Shown here piece by piece: positions 7,981-16,684 of a stretch of 64,000 nucleotides of DNA. Source of the DNA: Westiellopsis prolifica IICB1 (lineage in GTDB: Bacteria; Cyanobacteriota; Cyanobacteriia; Cyanobacteriales; Nostocaceae). A program made the position numbers and the translations under genes. Position 1 is the stretch's first letter. Every line of letters begins with the position of its first letter. Under the pieces are notes generated by a model that was not told where the DNA came from, ran no database searches, and worked only from the letters and a program-made list of their open reading frames with translations. The stretch spans positions 17,791-81,790 of the forward strand of contig NZ_NAPS01000005.1 of assembly GCF_004323185.1 (NCBI RefSeq). Direction: 5' to 3'.

Positions 7981-8100
7981 ATCTGCTCATTAAATAGTGC
8001 GATCGCAAAAAGCAAAGCCTAGTATTACGGCATAACACGATCACACCCAAAAAGGCTTTATTGAGGAGTAGCGATCGCACCCAAAGCTCGTGAATTTGCC

Positions 8101-8346
8101 TTATTTCTCCAAGCCCGTCTTAATTTGCTTCAACAAATCCTCATCCCTTGAGGAATTTTCCCATTCACCAGGTAGTTCGAGCCGCACCGATTTAGCACCG
8201 CCGCTGGGTGTGCAGACAACCCAATATGTATCGCGCTCCTCATTTACTTGAGCAGCTGTGTTGTTTTCCTTTTCATCCCCAAGACCTGAATATGCCTGTG
8301 TGCATGTCCAAGTGATTCCGTCAGCATCCGTAACTTCTCGTGTCAT
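8101..8346 (-). CDS. Small hypothetical protein (81 aa)
   Basis: Soluble and mostly beta-like (TREVTDADGITWTCTQAY; SVRLELPGEWE), with two cysteines and an acidic helix at the end. Spacing and composition look like a real small cyanobacterial protein, but I recognise no family. Confidence 0.5.
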   Translation of the reverse strand: MTREVTDADGITWTCTQAYSGLGDEKENNTAAQVNEERDTYWVVCTPSGGAKSVRLELPGEWENSSRDEDLLKQIKTGLEK

Positions 8347-8469
8347 TGTATATCTATAAAATTGCCGTCGTTCTTAATTTACTTAGTTTCTTGTTTTTAC
8401 ACTTCTACCCCCATGATGATTTATTTCACCCGCTATTAATTAATGCGCGAACTCCTGTGTATCATCCCT

Positions 8470-8496
8470 TCAATTGAGCGATTCTCCAAAGGAGAC
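8470..8496. repeat. Small dispersed repeat (CTCCAAAGGAGACGCTACGCG)
   Basis: The form 'CTCC-AAAG-GAG...CGCTACGCGAACG' is a short palindromic stem followed by a conserved GC-rich tail, like the copy at 20961-20988 (CTCC-CTTA-GGAG with CGCTAACGCG). It belongs to the family of tiny mobile repeats in Nostoc-like genomes. Confidence 0.55.
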
Positions 8497-8524
8497 GCTA
8501 CGCGAACGCACCCAGTTTTTTGTA

Positions 8525-8571
8525 TATAAAAATAATAATAGCGCCAACCTCAATACAGGCAGGCGCTACTG
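8525..8571. repeat. 47-bp hairpin repeat, copy 1
   Basis: TATAAAAATAATAATAGCGCC..GGCGCTACTG, with arms TAGCGCC/GGCGCTA. It recurs in direct orientation at 9833-9879 with two differences, so the pair brackets the 8769-9569 gene. Confidence 0.8.
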
Positions 8572-8768
8572 TTTTATTTAAATTCAGGGAGAAAATATAG
8601 TGAAATGACTTCCCTTGCGCTGCTAGCTCTTGCATACTCGGTATCGGTAAATCCCAGATTGACCGATGTTGGTCAGTGGTGAGTAGGGTCCATCTTGCCT
8701 GCATCACAATCTGGGATAATTTATTTCCTGGTGTTCCCGTCAGAGACAAAATATAGTATTGGGCGACA

Positions 8769-9569
8769 ATGCAAAAACTCCTTTTTCATGACAGAGATAG
8801 TTTTAGAGCGCAGGGCTTATTCCTTGGTAAGAAGATTAACTTACAAAAATTGGAGAATTACGTTTGCTTAGCGACTATGCCATTAATGGTTACAGTAGGT
8901 GAACACGGCTGTGCCGTGCTACTGGACTATGGTGCAGTTGTTCTGTTTAACCTTGAGCCTGTGGAGAAAGTAGCCTTTTTAACCCAACTATCCTCTCAAG
9001 TTAGTGACTCTTATACCGACCCCGAAACAGAAGAAGTGGAAGTTCATCTCAATGTTGCGGAAAGTGAGCGAGTTAAGGAAGGAAAAATTTTCCTGCATGA
9101 ATTTAGTGTAGAACGTTTACAGATAGTGGCTGATATTCTTGCTAAAAGTGTTGTTCTTTCTCATTATGAAATGAGCCTAGCAACTGTATTTGATCAAATT
9201 GAACCGTTTGCAGCTAGTCTCCAAAGTAACAACAGGAGTCAACGCAAGAGTCGGGAATTATTGCGTCAACTTGGGACTACCCTGTTAGTTCAACATAAGA
9301 TAGTGGGTCGAGTAGAGATTATCGATAAGCCGGAGTTGCTGTGGGAGTCCCCACAACTAGAAAACTTATATCTGCGTTTAGAGGATGAATACGAAATCCG
9401 TGAGCGTCACAATGCCCTGGAACGCAAACTAGAGCTAATTTCCCGAACCGCACAAACGGTACTGGAGTTTATGCAGCATAGTAGTAGCCAGCGAGTAGAG
9501 TGGTATGTGGTGATTCTGATTGTGGTAGAGATTCTGCTGTCGCTTTACGACATCCTTTTTAAAGGCTAA
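8769..9569 (+). CDS. RMD1/DUF155-family protein, C-terminal membrane anchor
   Basis: 266 aa. The order of segments matches the RMD1/DUF155 family: an N-terminal beta-rich part with GCAVLLDYGAVVLFN, a helical middle (ERLQIVADILAKSVVLSHYE), the conserved RLEDEYEIRERHNALERKLELI coiled coil, then a tail-anchor-like membrane segment (WYVVILIVVEILLSLYDI). In eukaryotes relatives act in mitochondria; the bacterial role is not defined. It stands alone between two copies of a 47-bp hairpin repeat. Confidence 0.75.
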   Translation: MQKLLFHDRDSFRAQGLFLGKKINLQKLENYVCLATMPLMVTVGEHGCAVLLDYGAVVLFNLEPVEKVAFLTQLSSQVSDSYTDPETEEVEVHLNVAESERVKEGKIFLHEFSVERLQIVADILAKSVVLSHYEMSLATVFDQIEPFAASLQSNNRSQRKSRELLRQLGTTLLVQHKIVGRVEIIDKPELLWESPQLENLYLRLEDEYEIRERHNALERKLELISRTAQTVLEFMQHSSSQRVEWYVVILIVVEILLSLYDILFKG

Positions 9570-9589
9570 CGCTTAGTGCCTCTACGTTA

Positions 9590-9811
9590 GGTGTAGCGAC
9601 CAGCAATAAGAAATGCTCCGATGCATTTAATGCAGAGTTTCAAGTACTGCTTGATTTTGGTAGTTCTTCTGCCCACTCTATGTTAGCCTTTATTAGGCGC
9701 AGCCTTGCTCAATTTAATCTCAGCGATTGCTACAGTCCTACCTGGATTTTGAGTGAGACCTATATTCGCGGACTGAAACTCATTGAAAAAGGTAAACAAA
9801 TCGATAACACC
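9590..9811 (+). pseudogene. Fragment resembling a cyanobacterial sigma-70-like factor
   Basis: The open frame contains AEFQVLLDFG, then LAQFNLSDCYSPTWILSE and YIRGLKLIEKGKQIDN, which resembles the region preceding 'PTAWLRRTA' in small cyanobacterial sigma-70-like proteins. Here the similarity ends at IDN and the frame runs into the 47-bp hairpin repeat and stops at 9892. It is most likely a gene remnant cut by that repeat or by a deletion. Confidence 0.4.
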
Positions 9812-9832
9812 CTTAATCATTGTTTTTGTGTT

Positions 9833-9879
9833 TATAAAAATAATAATAGCGCCAACCTCGATACAAGCAGGCGCTACTG
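9833..9879. repeat. 47-bp hairpin repeat, copy 2
   Basis: Direct copy of 8525-8571 with two substitutions; same TAGCGCC/GGCGCTA arms, followed by CATTTTTAATT. Confidence 0.8.
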
Positions 9880-9892
9880 CATTTTTAATTAA

Positions 9893-10350
9893 TTCTTGAC
9901 TCTACTGTCCGAGTTAAGCTCAAGTTAAAATTGGGCTTTTTCCACATAAATAGAAGTGTGCGATCGCATCTGGTTATTATGCAATCACTGAAATATTATT
10001 TGCTGGTCTAATTGGTGCGAGCGCCCGATTTCCAAAACTTGTATTACTACTGGCGATCGCATGTACAGCGGATATGTAAGCGATCGCTTTCCTGTTTTCC
10101 TCTAAGAATGAAGAGCGAACACAATCAATTTACTTTCGCTGCTACTTTACTTGCTGCTGTTTCCAAACGGCTGGTAAATTGGGAGAAGCGATCGCCTGTC
10201 TGGGGTTTTCTCTAATGCGATCGCTTAACATCTAAAATACTGCTGTGGTCAATAGACCTCTCCAGAAATGAGATATCGACCCTGATTATACAAGGCTTGT
10301 ATATTCTTTTTCGGAGATGTCTAATCACTAGAGGAAAAGTTAGATTGAAC
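9893..10350. other. Intergenic stretch rich in GCGATCGC sites
   Basis: No gene supported. At least five GCGATCGC or near sites (9960, 10054, 10079, 10188 and 10217 areas). It includes the promoter of the 10351 gene. Confidence 0.5.
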
Positions 10351-10857
10351 ATGAATGAGAGTTTGGCAGCTACATTAGGGGAACTACAAGCACAAATATA
10401 TTGGTTACATGATGCTGAAAAGTTTGCAGAATTGGCATCAGCAGCAGCTACCATATATATGAAACTTGGTTATACTCAACAACAAGCAGAAACGGCAGGT
10501 AATTTAATTAGTGAAGCTTATCAATTAGCTGATGATGCTGCTAATGCCCAACAAGCAGGTGATTTTGACAAGGAAATGCAGTTTTATCATCAAGCTAAAG
10601 ATAAATTAATTGCAGTAGAAACTACATTAGGTTATCAAACAAGTATTGCCATACATCAAGTGCAGTGGTGGATGTATTTTCGTCATAAACAAAAACTACA
10701 AATCCTTATTCACTTATTTTTACAACATTTGAAATCGGTGGGAATGGTTAACCTATTTCCTGCTATAAAACTAACATATTTTTTGATGGAAATAGGCAGA
10801 GTTCATAAATCACGTGACACAGAAACCACCGGGAGCATCCCAATTTTGCAAAAATAG
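10351..10857 (+). CDS. Helical hypothetical protein, C-terminus replaced by palindrome sequence
   Basis: The better start is the ATG at 10351 (MNESLAATLGELQ); an upstream in-frame codon at 10297 lacks support. About 168 aa, almost entirely helical (TPR-like spacing in the first 100 residues: EKFAELASAAATIYMKLG, AETAGNLISEAYQLADDA, DKEMQFYHQAKDKLIAVE), then a basic helical part. The last residues GSIPILQK and the stop are encoded by the left arm of the palindrome at 10831-10933, so the natural C-terminus is missing. Confidence 0.55.
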   Translation: MNESLAATLGELQAQIYWLHDAEKFAELASAAATIYMKLGYTQQQAETAGNLISEAYQLADDAANAQQAGDFDKEMQFYHQAKDKLIAVETTLGYQTSIAIHQVQWWMYFRHKQKLQILIHLFLQHLKSVGMVNLFPAIKLTYFLMEIGRVHKSRDTETTGSIPILQK

Positions 10858-10933
10858 AGAGAGAAAAATAATTCGCGAGATATCATCGCGAATTATTTTT
10901 CTCTCTCTATTTTTGCAAAATTGGGATGCTCCC
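10831..10933. repeat. Near-perfect 103-bp palindrome (48-bp arms)
   Basis: Arm 10831-10878 is the exact reverse complement of 10886-10933; the loop is the 7 bases GATATCA. The outer end reads GGGAGCATCCCAATTTTGC. Both arms read outside-in as GSIPILQK and a TAG stop, which gives the two facing genes identical tails. No gene lies inside. It resembles a palindromic MITE made of IS-type terminal inverted repeats. Confidence 0.95.
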
Positions 10934-11899
10934 AGAGATACAGTCTGCGTGTTCTACAAAAGCACCACTTTTCTCTAGCCCAGCCAAGTATAAGTTGTAG
11001 TTTTTAAAGAGATAATTAGCAAGCGATCGCATGGGCTTGTACATATTTGCTGTCTGCCCAAAAAAAGCAAGTGGCCCATCCTTGATAAACAGCATTTCAT
11101 TCAACAAATCTGGCTTAATTTTAAGGATGATCCGAATTAGATGAACAAAAATAATCTGTTCTAAAGTACTAATTAAATAGCCTAAAATACCTCCAGCACC
11201 TAATTCTTCATCTATGGCTTCATGCAAGCGAAATGCATCTGTTAGAAAAATTTCACCATTACAATGATTGCAGGTAAAAGTATATTTATTACTCATTTGT
11301 TCCCGATGCAGGGGAATATTTGAGCTTCCGCAAATTGGACAGCTTGCAAGATTCCACACTGGAACATCTGCTTCATATTCCTGGAAAATAAACCAACGTA
11401 ATGTAGCAATCAGTTCATCATTATCAATCTTTTGGCAGAAAAAGTCATAGATAGTTCGGCGCACCGAATTTATAAGTGTTCCCTCACTTTTAACCTGGAC
11501 ATTGCGAACAGGTAAAGTAAATTTTAGGCGCTGAATCTGCTTTAACTTCGCCATATCCTCTGGGTCAATGAAAGGCTGCTTGTCAATTCCATCAAGGTCA
11601 TCAATGCTGAAGATGAGCGCACCTATTTGGAAGAAGCAAACAGTTGATGAGGGGAACCCTGTTTGTACAGCTACCTCTGTATAACCCCCATCAATAGCAA
11701 CAACGTTGCGTATTGGATTTTTTGCTACAGGCTGATAAATGAAGCGATCGCACCCGTCAAGCGTAACCTCTGAAGCTAACTTAGGAAGATTGCACTGGTT
11801 AAGAAATTCCTGTAGAGACGAGTCGTTGATTATATGACTATGTGCAGACTTGCTGGCATACTCCGACGGACGCCGCCCATGCTTGCTTGTATATCCCAT
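10907..11899 (-). CDS. NurA-like nuclease, C-terminus lost at the palindrome
   Basis: 330 aa. The NurA nuclease fold is indicated by AIDGG at D70, the usual first metal-binding aspartate, and by FIKDGPLAFFGQ (about 283). A CPICGSS...CNHCNG zinc ribbon lies in between. The protein follows a HerA-like ATPase by 15 nt on the same strand; HerA and NurA form a DNA-end-processing or defence machine. After KSGAFVEHADC, where NurA proteins normally continue for many residues with the last conserved histidine region, the frame switches to GSIPILQK of the palindrome and stops. The enzyme is therefore probably inactive, though this was not tested. Confidence 0.75.
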   Translation of the reverse strand: MGYTSKHGRRPSEYASKSAHSHIINDSSLQEFLNQCNLPKLASEVTLDGCDRFIYQPVAKNPIRNVVAIDGGYTEVAVQTGFPSSTVCFFQIGALIFSIDDLDGIDKQPFIDPEDMAKLKQIQRLKFTLPVRNVQVKSEGTLINSVRRTIYDFFCQKIDNDELIATLRWFIFQEYEADVPVWNLASCPICGSSNIPLHREQMSNKYTFTCNHCNGEIFLTDAFRLHEAIDEELGAGGILGYLISTLEQIIFVHLIRIILKIKPDLLNEMLFIKDGPLAFFGQTANMYKPMRSLANYLFKNYNLYLAGLEKSGAFVEHADCISGSIPILQK

Positions 11900-11914
11900 A
11901 AACTACTTGCTTTC

Positions 11915-13939
11915 CTAAATTTTAGAGAAACGGTCAATTTGAGTCGGTACTACGAAAGCATTGGAATAGGTTTTCATGCGTACAAAACCTTTATCGCTAT
12001 CCGCGCTAAATCTGACTAGGGAGTCAGTAAAGTCTCCAAAGTCGTAATACTTTTTAATTTCTTTTGTCTCGTCTTCGTTATTGAGATGAGCAATAAACCA
12101 GTTTTGAGTATTCTTCAAAATATTAGAACTAATTGAACTAACTTCTTGGGTTGCATAAACCATACCAAGATTAAGTTTTGCACCTTCTTTGGCAATTCGG
12201 TTATAAACTTGAATTAAATTTTTATCATCTTTTTTTGGAAAAAGATTGTGAGCTTCTTCAAAGTAGAATTGAATGAAGTTATTGGGTGTATTTTGAATAA
12301 AGCGATTCATTGCATCTGCAAATATCTGTCGGCAAATTCGCTCAGAATACAAACGTTGAATATCAGGGTCGCCTTGGGATAAATCTACAATAATAATCCG
12401 CCCATTGCGAAGCTCCTCAATAATTTCTATCTCGAAAGAATTACTAACAGTATCAGTATGTAACTCAGCAATACTACGAAGTTTAATAAAACCGTCTACG
12501 TTGACACTACCACCAGGAGTACGCTTCCGGGAAAGAAAGACTAACATGGCTTTCAAGTCTTCATCAGCCCATTCATGACCGTTTTTGCGCTTATATTCCG
12601 AAAAAAACTCCAAATTATAATTGTCCCAAATAGTTGTAAACCAGTCACTTGCTTGTTCGATTGAAATACCTTTACTTGGGTCTAGACTTCCATCTTCCTT
12701 AACTAATAAATTTAGGTCTTTGTTACCTGAAAACTTTATATTATTAAACCCTTTAGGCACACTAAATCCTGCTTTGTAGAGACAGCATAGATAAGCTGCA
12801 ACCTTTCGGTCATAGCGGGTACTTACAGAACGATTAGTGTCATAGTCCAGAGGTTTAGTGAAATCTACTGCGCGAAAATTATCAATATAGTTACCTGTAC
12901 TTTGAGATAAATGTGATCGAACTAATTCAAAACCAGATATTACATCTTGGTAAAAATTAACCTTCATTACCTTGAAATCATCTTTGTTAAGAGTGCTATA
13001 TCTAGTTGTTTTATTTTTATATATCTCAAAAATGGCTGTACCTTCATCCTGCATATTAGCGTTTGCATACTCACCATTGATGTCAAATATGATTTGACCA
13101 ACTGGGTATTTTGGTAGTCCACCATCAGTCAATGGCTCTAAATTTTCTGCATCACTACCACTTAACTTATCACTGAGCTTATAAGCAGCCTTTTCGCTCA
13201 TAGAAACGGTAGCTTGAATAACCTTTTTAACAGTATTTGATTTACCAGTTCGGGTCATTCCAAAAAGGGCAGTACGCTTACCAAGAAAATCTTTTGGACT
13301 TACGTATACGGGTACGTCATCTTCTTGTGCTTGAAAACGAAGACTTGAGCTATAACGCACTTTACCAATTTTGATGTCAGTTGGTTTACCCGTGATACCT
13401 TCTTCTCGGAAATTTACAAGTAATTCTAGTACGTTAGGATTAGGTTTTACAACTTTGTAGTTATGAGCGCTATAGAAATTTTCAACGTCAGCACCAAAGC
13501 GCGTATTGCCCTTATCATCTTTGTAAAAAGTTCCTAGTACTCTGCACTCAAGACCAGAAAAACTAAACTCATACCGTGTGTAGCTATCTAGCTGACTATC
13601 TTTACCGCTTGTTTTGAGATTATCCTTATAATACTCAATCATCGAACTGATAACATTATTGTCAGTAGGCAGTTTGGCAGGCTTTAAAACCCGCATCAGT
13701 AAAACCTCATGAACGGTATCTTCATTCTCATAATAAGCAAGTAAAAAAGACCCTTGAGGAATACCTTTAGCTTTTAACTTCCAAGCATCAGCAATTAAAA
13801 TATATGCTTTTTCATAATCAAGATGAAAAGGACGCCCAATAAAAATACCAGTCTCTATACTGCCTGTACTACTATTTCTTTTAAATAAATCAACAGATGC
13901 TATTTTGGCTATTACATTGGTGAAACTTAGAGTCATCAA
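11915..13939 (-). CDS. HerA-like DNA translocase/helicase ATPase (DUF87)
   Basis: 674 aa. An N-terminal beta-barrel-like region (about 1-190) precedes a P-loop GMTRTGKSNT (about residue 228); the Walker B strand is GRIIIVDLSQGD and FYFEEAHNLFPKK follows, both typical of the HerA/FtsK-like hexameric ATPases. No membrane segment. It is transcribed with an XRE regulator upstream (57 nt) and the NurA-like gene downstream. HerA-NurA pairs process DNA ends in archaea, and HerA ATPases recur in bacterial anti-phage systems with various nucleases; which role applies here is open. Confidence 0.85.
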   Translation of the reverse strand: MMTLSFTNVIAKIASVDLFKRNSSTGSIETGIFIGRPFHLDYEKAYILIADAWKLKAKGIPQGSFLLAYYENEDTVHEVLLMRVLKPAKLPTDNNVISSMIEYYKDNLKTSGKDSQLDSYTRYEFSFSGLECRVLGTFYKDDKGNTRFGADVENFYSAHNYKVVKPNPNVLELLVNFREEGITGKPTDIKIGKVRYSSSLRFQAQEDDVPVYVSPKDFLGKRTALFGMTRTGKSNTVKKVIQATVSMSEKAAYKLSDKLSGSDAENLEPLTDGGLPKYPVGQIIFDINGEYANANMQDEGTAIFEIYKNKTTRYSTLNKDDFKVMKVNFYQDVISGFELVRSHLSQSTGNYIDNFRAVDFTKPLDYDTNRSVSTRYDRKVAAYLCCLYKAGFSVPKGFNNIKFSGNKDLNLLVKEDGSLDPSKGISIEQASDWFTTIWDNYNLEFFSEYKRKNGHEWADEDLKAMLVFLSRKRTPGGSVNVDGFIKLRSIAELHTDTVSNSFEIEIIEELRNGRIIIVDLSQGDPDIQRLYSERICRQIFADAMNRFIQNTPNNFIQFYFEEAHNLFPKKDDKNLIQVYNRIAKEGAKLNLGMVYATQEVSSISSNILKNTQNWFIAHLNNEDETKEIKKYYDFGDFTDSLVRFSADSDKGFVRMKTYSNAFVVPTQIDRFSKI

Positions 13940-13995
13940 TAATTACCTCTTTACAATTACTTATCAAGTGCGTTTAAAAATCTTCGTAACACCGC

Positions 13996-14268
13996 CTAAT
14001 TCATCAAATACTTCTCCAACAAATCCTTACCTTGTTTTCCTATCTCTTGCAGCTGCACCTCAATCTTTTGCATTGCCAAGGGCGACGGTTTAGCACGCCC
14101 ATTCTCCCAGCGATTAATAGTGGGATAAGTCACACCCAAAGTAGCTGCAAACTGTTCTTGTGTCAGCCCAGTCAAAAGCCGAAGTTCACGAATGAGCTTG
14201 CCAACTTCTGGTTGATTGATTACCAAGAGTTTCCTAGAGGTTATTTGGCTTTTAAACCCATAGCGCAT
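13996..14268 (-). CDS. XRE-family helix-turn-helix regulator
   Basis: 90 aa; the HTH is clear: LIRELRLLTGLTQEQFAATLGVTYPTINRWENGRAKPS. The head before INQPEVGKL may not belong to the protein, as homologues usually begin near there, so the start could be an internal TTG. It precedes the HerA-NurA genes on the same strand and probably controls them. Confidence 0.8.
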   Translation of the reverse strand: MRYGFKSQITSRKLLVINQPEVGKLIRELRLLTGLTQEQFAATLGVTYPTINRWENGRAKPSPLAMQKIEVQLQEIGKQGKDLLEKYLMN

Positions 14269-14525
14269 GATGTAGCGAATGATATATAGTTTGCTGCATT
14301 TTAGCTACATCTTGGCTTGATATTAATCCGGACAAGTACAGAAAAATTTTTGCCTTTACTGGGAGACACTTAAATTAAACGTTTTCCACAACCGAAGTGC
14401 GATCGCCCCTAATCCCCAGAACCAAGGAGCGATGGCGCGGAGCGCCCGCCGAAAGCGATCGCACTCAATAGCAATTTGTGACCTACCATTTGCAGTAGCA
14501 CCCAACTGATAGGGAGATTGAGAAT

Positions 14526-14972
14526 ATGCCTCTCCTCAAAGAAAATGACAGCGCCATGCGTGATGCGTTGACTCATGCCAAAACCATCGCCGTTGTTGGT
14601 CATTCTGATAAACCTGAGCGCACCAGTTATCAAATCGCCCAATTTTTACGGAGTGTGGGCTATACCGTCTACCCTGTGAACCCTACTGTCAAGGAAATCG
14701 ATGGTCAACCGAGTTATTCTTCACTGCAAGAAATTCCGGGATCGGTGGATATTGTTAATATCTTTCGCCGTTCTGAGTATTTGAGTGAAATTGTTGATGA
14801 AGCAATAGCCATCAATGCCAAAACTGTATGGGCGCAACTGGGTGTTGCAGACCAACAATCAGCACAAAAAGCCCTGGATGCGGGACTAAATGTGGTTATG
14901 GATGCTTGCATCAAAGTTGAGTATCTGCGGTTGGGTCTACAGTTTCAGGTGTGGGAAATACACGGTTATTGA
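14526..14972 (+). CDS. CoA-binding Rossmann-fold protein
   Basis: 148 aa, the full length of the YccU-like CoA_binding family. A KTIAVVGHSDKPERTSY loop, PVNPTVKEIDG, and VDIVNIFRRSEYL are the typical motifs, with a conserved cysteine near the end in VVMDACIKVE. These proteins bind CoA, and the physiological role is unclear. Single gene, start ATG with a weak upstream site. Confidence 0.85.
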   Translation: MPLLKENDSAMRDALTHAKTIAVVGHSDKPERTSYQIAQFLRSVGYTVYPVNPTVKEIDGQPSYSSLQEIPGSVDIVNIFRRSEYLSEIVDEAIAINAKTVWAQLGVADQQSAQKALDAGLNVVMDACIKVEYLRLGLQFQVWEIHGY

Positions 14973-15042
14973 AATTTGGAAAAATCTTTGTATGTGATAA
15001 TGACATTGAAAAACTTCCTTAATCTATTTATCAAGGGCAAGC

Positions 15043-15522
15043 ATGACTACTGAAAATGAGGGTTTGTTGTGGTTATTCAGAGAAAAATATACCTTTAGCA
15101 AACTTCCAAGTGTTGAAGCTTATAACGGTTATTTGAAGGCGCTTCTGATTTGTGCCAATGGAGATGGTAGATTAGCCGCAGAAGAAAGAGACTGGGTGAT
15201 TGGGCTTGCTTGTGCTTTTGGCGCACCAAACTCATTAGTGGAGGAAATCAAATCTTATAAAGCCGACGAAGATATCGAGAAGGCGATTGGTGATGCTCCA
15301 GAGGCAACTGGTTCACGACGTTATCTTGTTTATGATGCGATTAAAGCTTGCAGTAGTGATGGAGAATATAGTCACCAGGAAAGGGCAACTGTAACTAAAA
15401 TGGCAGCTAAACTAGGTGTTTCTCAAGATGTGGTTGAACAAATTGAAGAAATTTGTATCGAAGAAGCTAAACTACGGGAGAAAAGAGTGAAACTGATGTA
15501 TCCAGAGGGAGCGCCTATTTAG
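15043..15522 (+). CDS. TerB-like protein
   Basis: 159 aa with two similar helical halves. In the first half LLICANGDGRLAAEERDWVI, in the second IKACSSDGEYSHQERATV, are the paired acidic DG-containing loops of the TerB tellurite-resistance fold. The loop residues are suitable for metal binding. The gene stands alone. Confidence 0.75.
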   Translation: MTTENEGLLWLFREKYTFSKLPSVEAYNGYLKALLICANGDGRLAAEERDWVIGLACAFGAPNSLVEEIKSYKADEDIEKAIGDAPEATGSRRYLVYDAIKACSSDGEYSHQERATVTKMAAKLGVSQDVVEQIEEICIEEAKLREKRVKLMYPEGAPI

Positions 15523-15585
15523 GCGAAAATCAAAGCCCAAAAAGCTCATTGTCTCTTTGTTTGGACACTGCTGCTCATCTACCCC

Positions 15586-15897
15586 TTATTGAGAAGGTGC
15601 AAGATCTGAGTTAATCTCACTCTGTATACAACCAGAGTTCTCAGGCGAATCACAAACTTCCAAAACCGCATTGAAGTAAGTACCGGGCGCGCAAGGCATC
15701 TTGATAGGACCTGATTTACTACATCTATGGTAAGAAGTACAGTCTTTATCATCAGGAAGAAGTACAACAATGGCAAGATCTGCTGCATCCTCAGGACATA
15801 CTCCTACTGGTGATGCTTGGGCTTGGTTGAGGAAGAGTCCTGAAAAAGCTACTGCCATTAAGAAAACACAAGTGATGGCCCAAAAAATTTTTTTCAT
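15586..15897 (-). CDS. Secreted protein with peritrophin-A (CBM14) chitin-binding domain
   Basis: 103 aa. A clear signal peptide (MKKIFWAITCVFLMAVAFSG... ending AQA-SP) is followed by one domain with six cysteines. The last five have the spacing C-x5-C-x9-C-x12-C-x7-C (CTSYHRC, GPIKMPC, GTYFNAVLEVC, ENSGC), which together with the aromatic residues is the peritrophin-A/ChtBD2 pattern. These domains bind chitin and are common in arthropods and baculoviruses, rare in bacteria. Here it would be exported and probably disulfide-bonded. The alternative, a chance cysteine-rich protein, is less likely given the exact spacing. Confidence 0.7.
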   Translation of the reverse strand: MKKIFWAITCVFLMAVAFSGLFLNQAQASPVGVCPEDAADLAIVVLLPDDKDCTSYHRCSKSGPIKMPCAPGTYFNAVLEVCDSPENSGCIQSEINSDLAPSQ

Positions 15898-16358
15898 CTC
15901 AATTTATCCCCTTTTCTATTATGTTTTAACCAGGGTCAGCGTATCTTCAATGCGTTAACATCATATCATGCTTACAAATCCCTTCAGGATAGGGAACTCT
16001 TAACTCTTAACAGTAAAATAAATAACTTTAGTCGTGGGTAGGCTGCCCACTTTAATGGCTAAACAAAAAGATGCTTCCAGCAAAAAACAAGGAAGCATCC
16101 AACATCAGTGTTTTGACTAAGGCGACTTCACCATTTACAGTACAATTGTACTAAATGTGGAGCGATCGCCCTTGTGCAAGAAAAAAGCAGATACTCAAAT
16201 TTTTCTGAGGCGATTTTCAAACAGTGATGCTCTATAGGAGCCGCCGTCGCTTTCGCCTCAAGTACAGCAGAAATAATACTCATGCAAGCAAACAAGCGCG
16301 ATCACGCCTGTGCCGCAGTGCTGCTTCAAGGGTTACTGCTAAATCTACATTTTCTCAA
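15898..16358. other. Intergenic stretch with hairpins
   Basis: No supported gene. It contains a 9-bp hairpin (16070-16099) and a shorter GTGGG/CCCAC stem at 16034-16050, plus GCGATCGC near 16162. Confidence 0.5.
16070..16099. terminator. Hairpin GATGCTTCC/GGAAGCATC
   Basis: A 9-bp perfect stem with a 12-nt A-rich loop (AGCAAAAAACAA). No T-run follows on either strand, so it may be a terminator of moderate strength or a repeat-borne hairpin. Confidence 0.35.
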
Positions 16359-16652
16359 CTAAATACTTGAGTTTTTATTCGTCTCGGACTGCCAAAAGTC
16401 TGCGAGGGATTTAAACACAGTTTCGGGGTCAAATGCTGAAGTATTTTGGATAATTGCAACGTCCGAATTGAGACAGGTAACTGAGCCTGTTAGCAGTGTT
16501 AATCCTGAGTTTGAAAGACCGAGAACCTTTGCCCTAGACTCTGCCGAAAGAGAGCGCAATTCCTCTGCCAACAAGGCTTCCTTTTGTTGAAGAGGTAAAC
16601 TATTCAAATAGCGGCGAACATCGTCTGAGGAAACAAAAGATAACTCTGCCAT
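16359..16652 (-). CDS. Hypothetical protein (97 aa)
   Basis: Helical protein with an amphipathic start (SSDDVRRYLNSLPLQQKEALLAEELRSLSAE), then a less regular end. It follows a HTH protein on the same strand 32 nt downstream. Family not recognised; the pair resembles small plasmid or phage regulators. Confidence 0.5.
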   Translation of the reverse strand: MAELSFVSSDDVRRYLNSLPLQQKEALLAEELRSLSAESRAKVLGLSNSGLTLLTGSVTCLNSDVAIIQNTSAFDPETVFKSLADFWQSETNKNSSI

Positions 16653-16684
16653 GTAAATCCTGATACAATGTGATGTTCATAACA

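Larger units (their letters stand above)
8347..8768. other. Intergenic stretch with two repeat elements
   Basis: No gene I can support. It holds a small dispersed repeat (8470-8496) and copy 1 of a 47-bp hairpin repeat (8525-8571), and must contain the promoter of the 8769 gene. Confidence 0.5.

Noticed and set aside
8498-8749. Reverse 83-aa frame
   Set aside because: TTG start, ends in the 47-bp hairpin repeat, no recognisable features.
10012-10215. Forward 67-aa frame
   Set aside because: Non-ATG start, made largely of GCGATCGC-derived residues.
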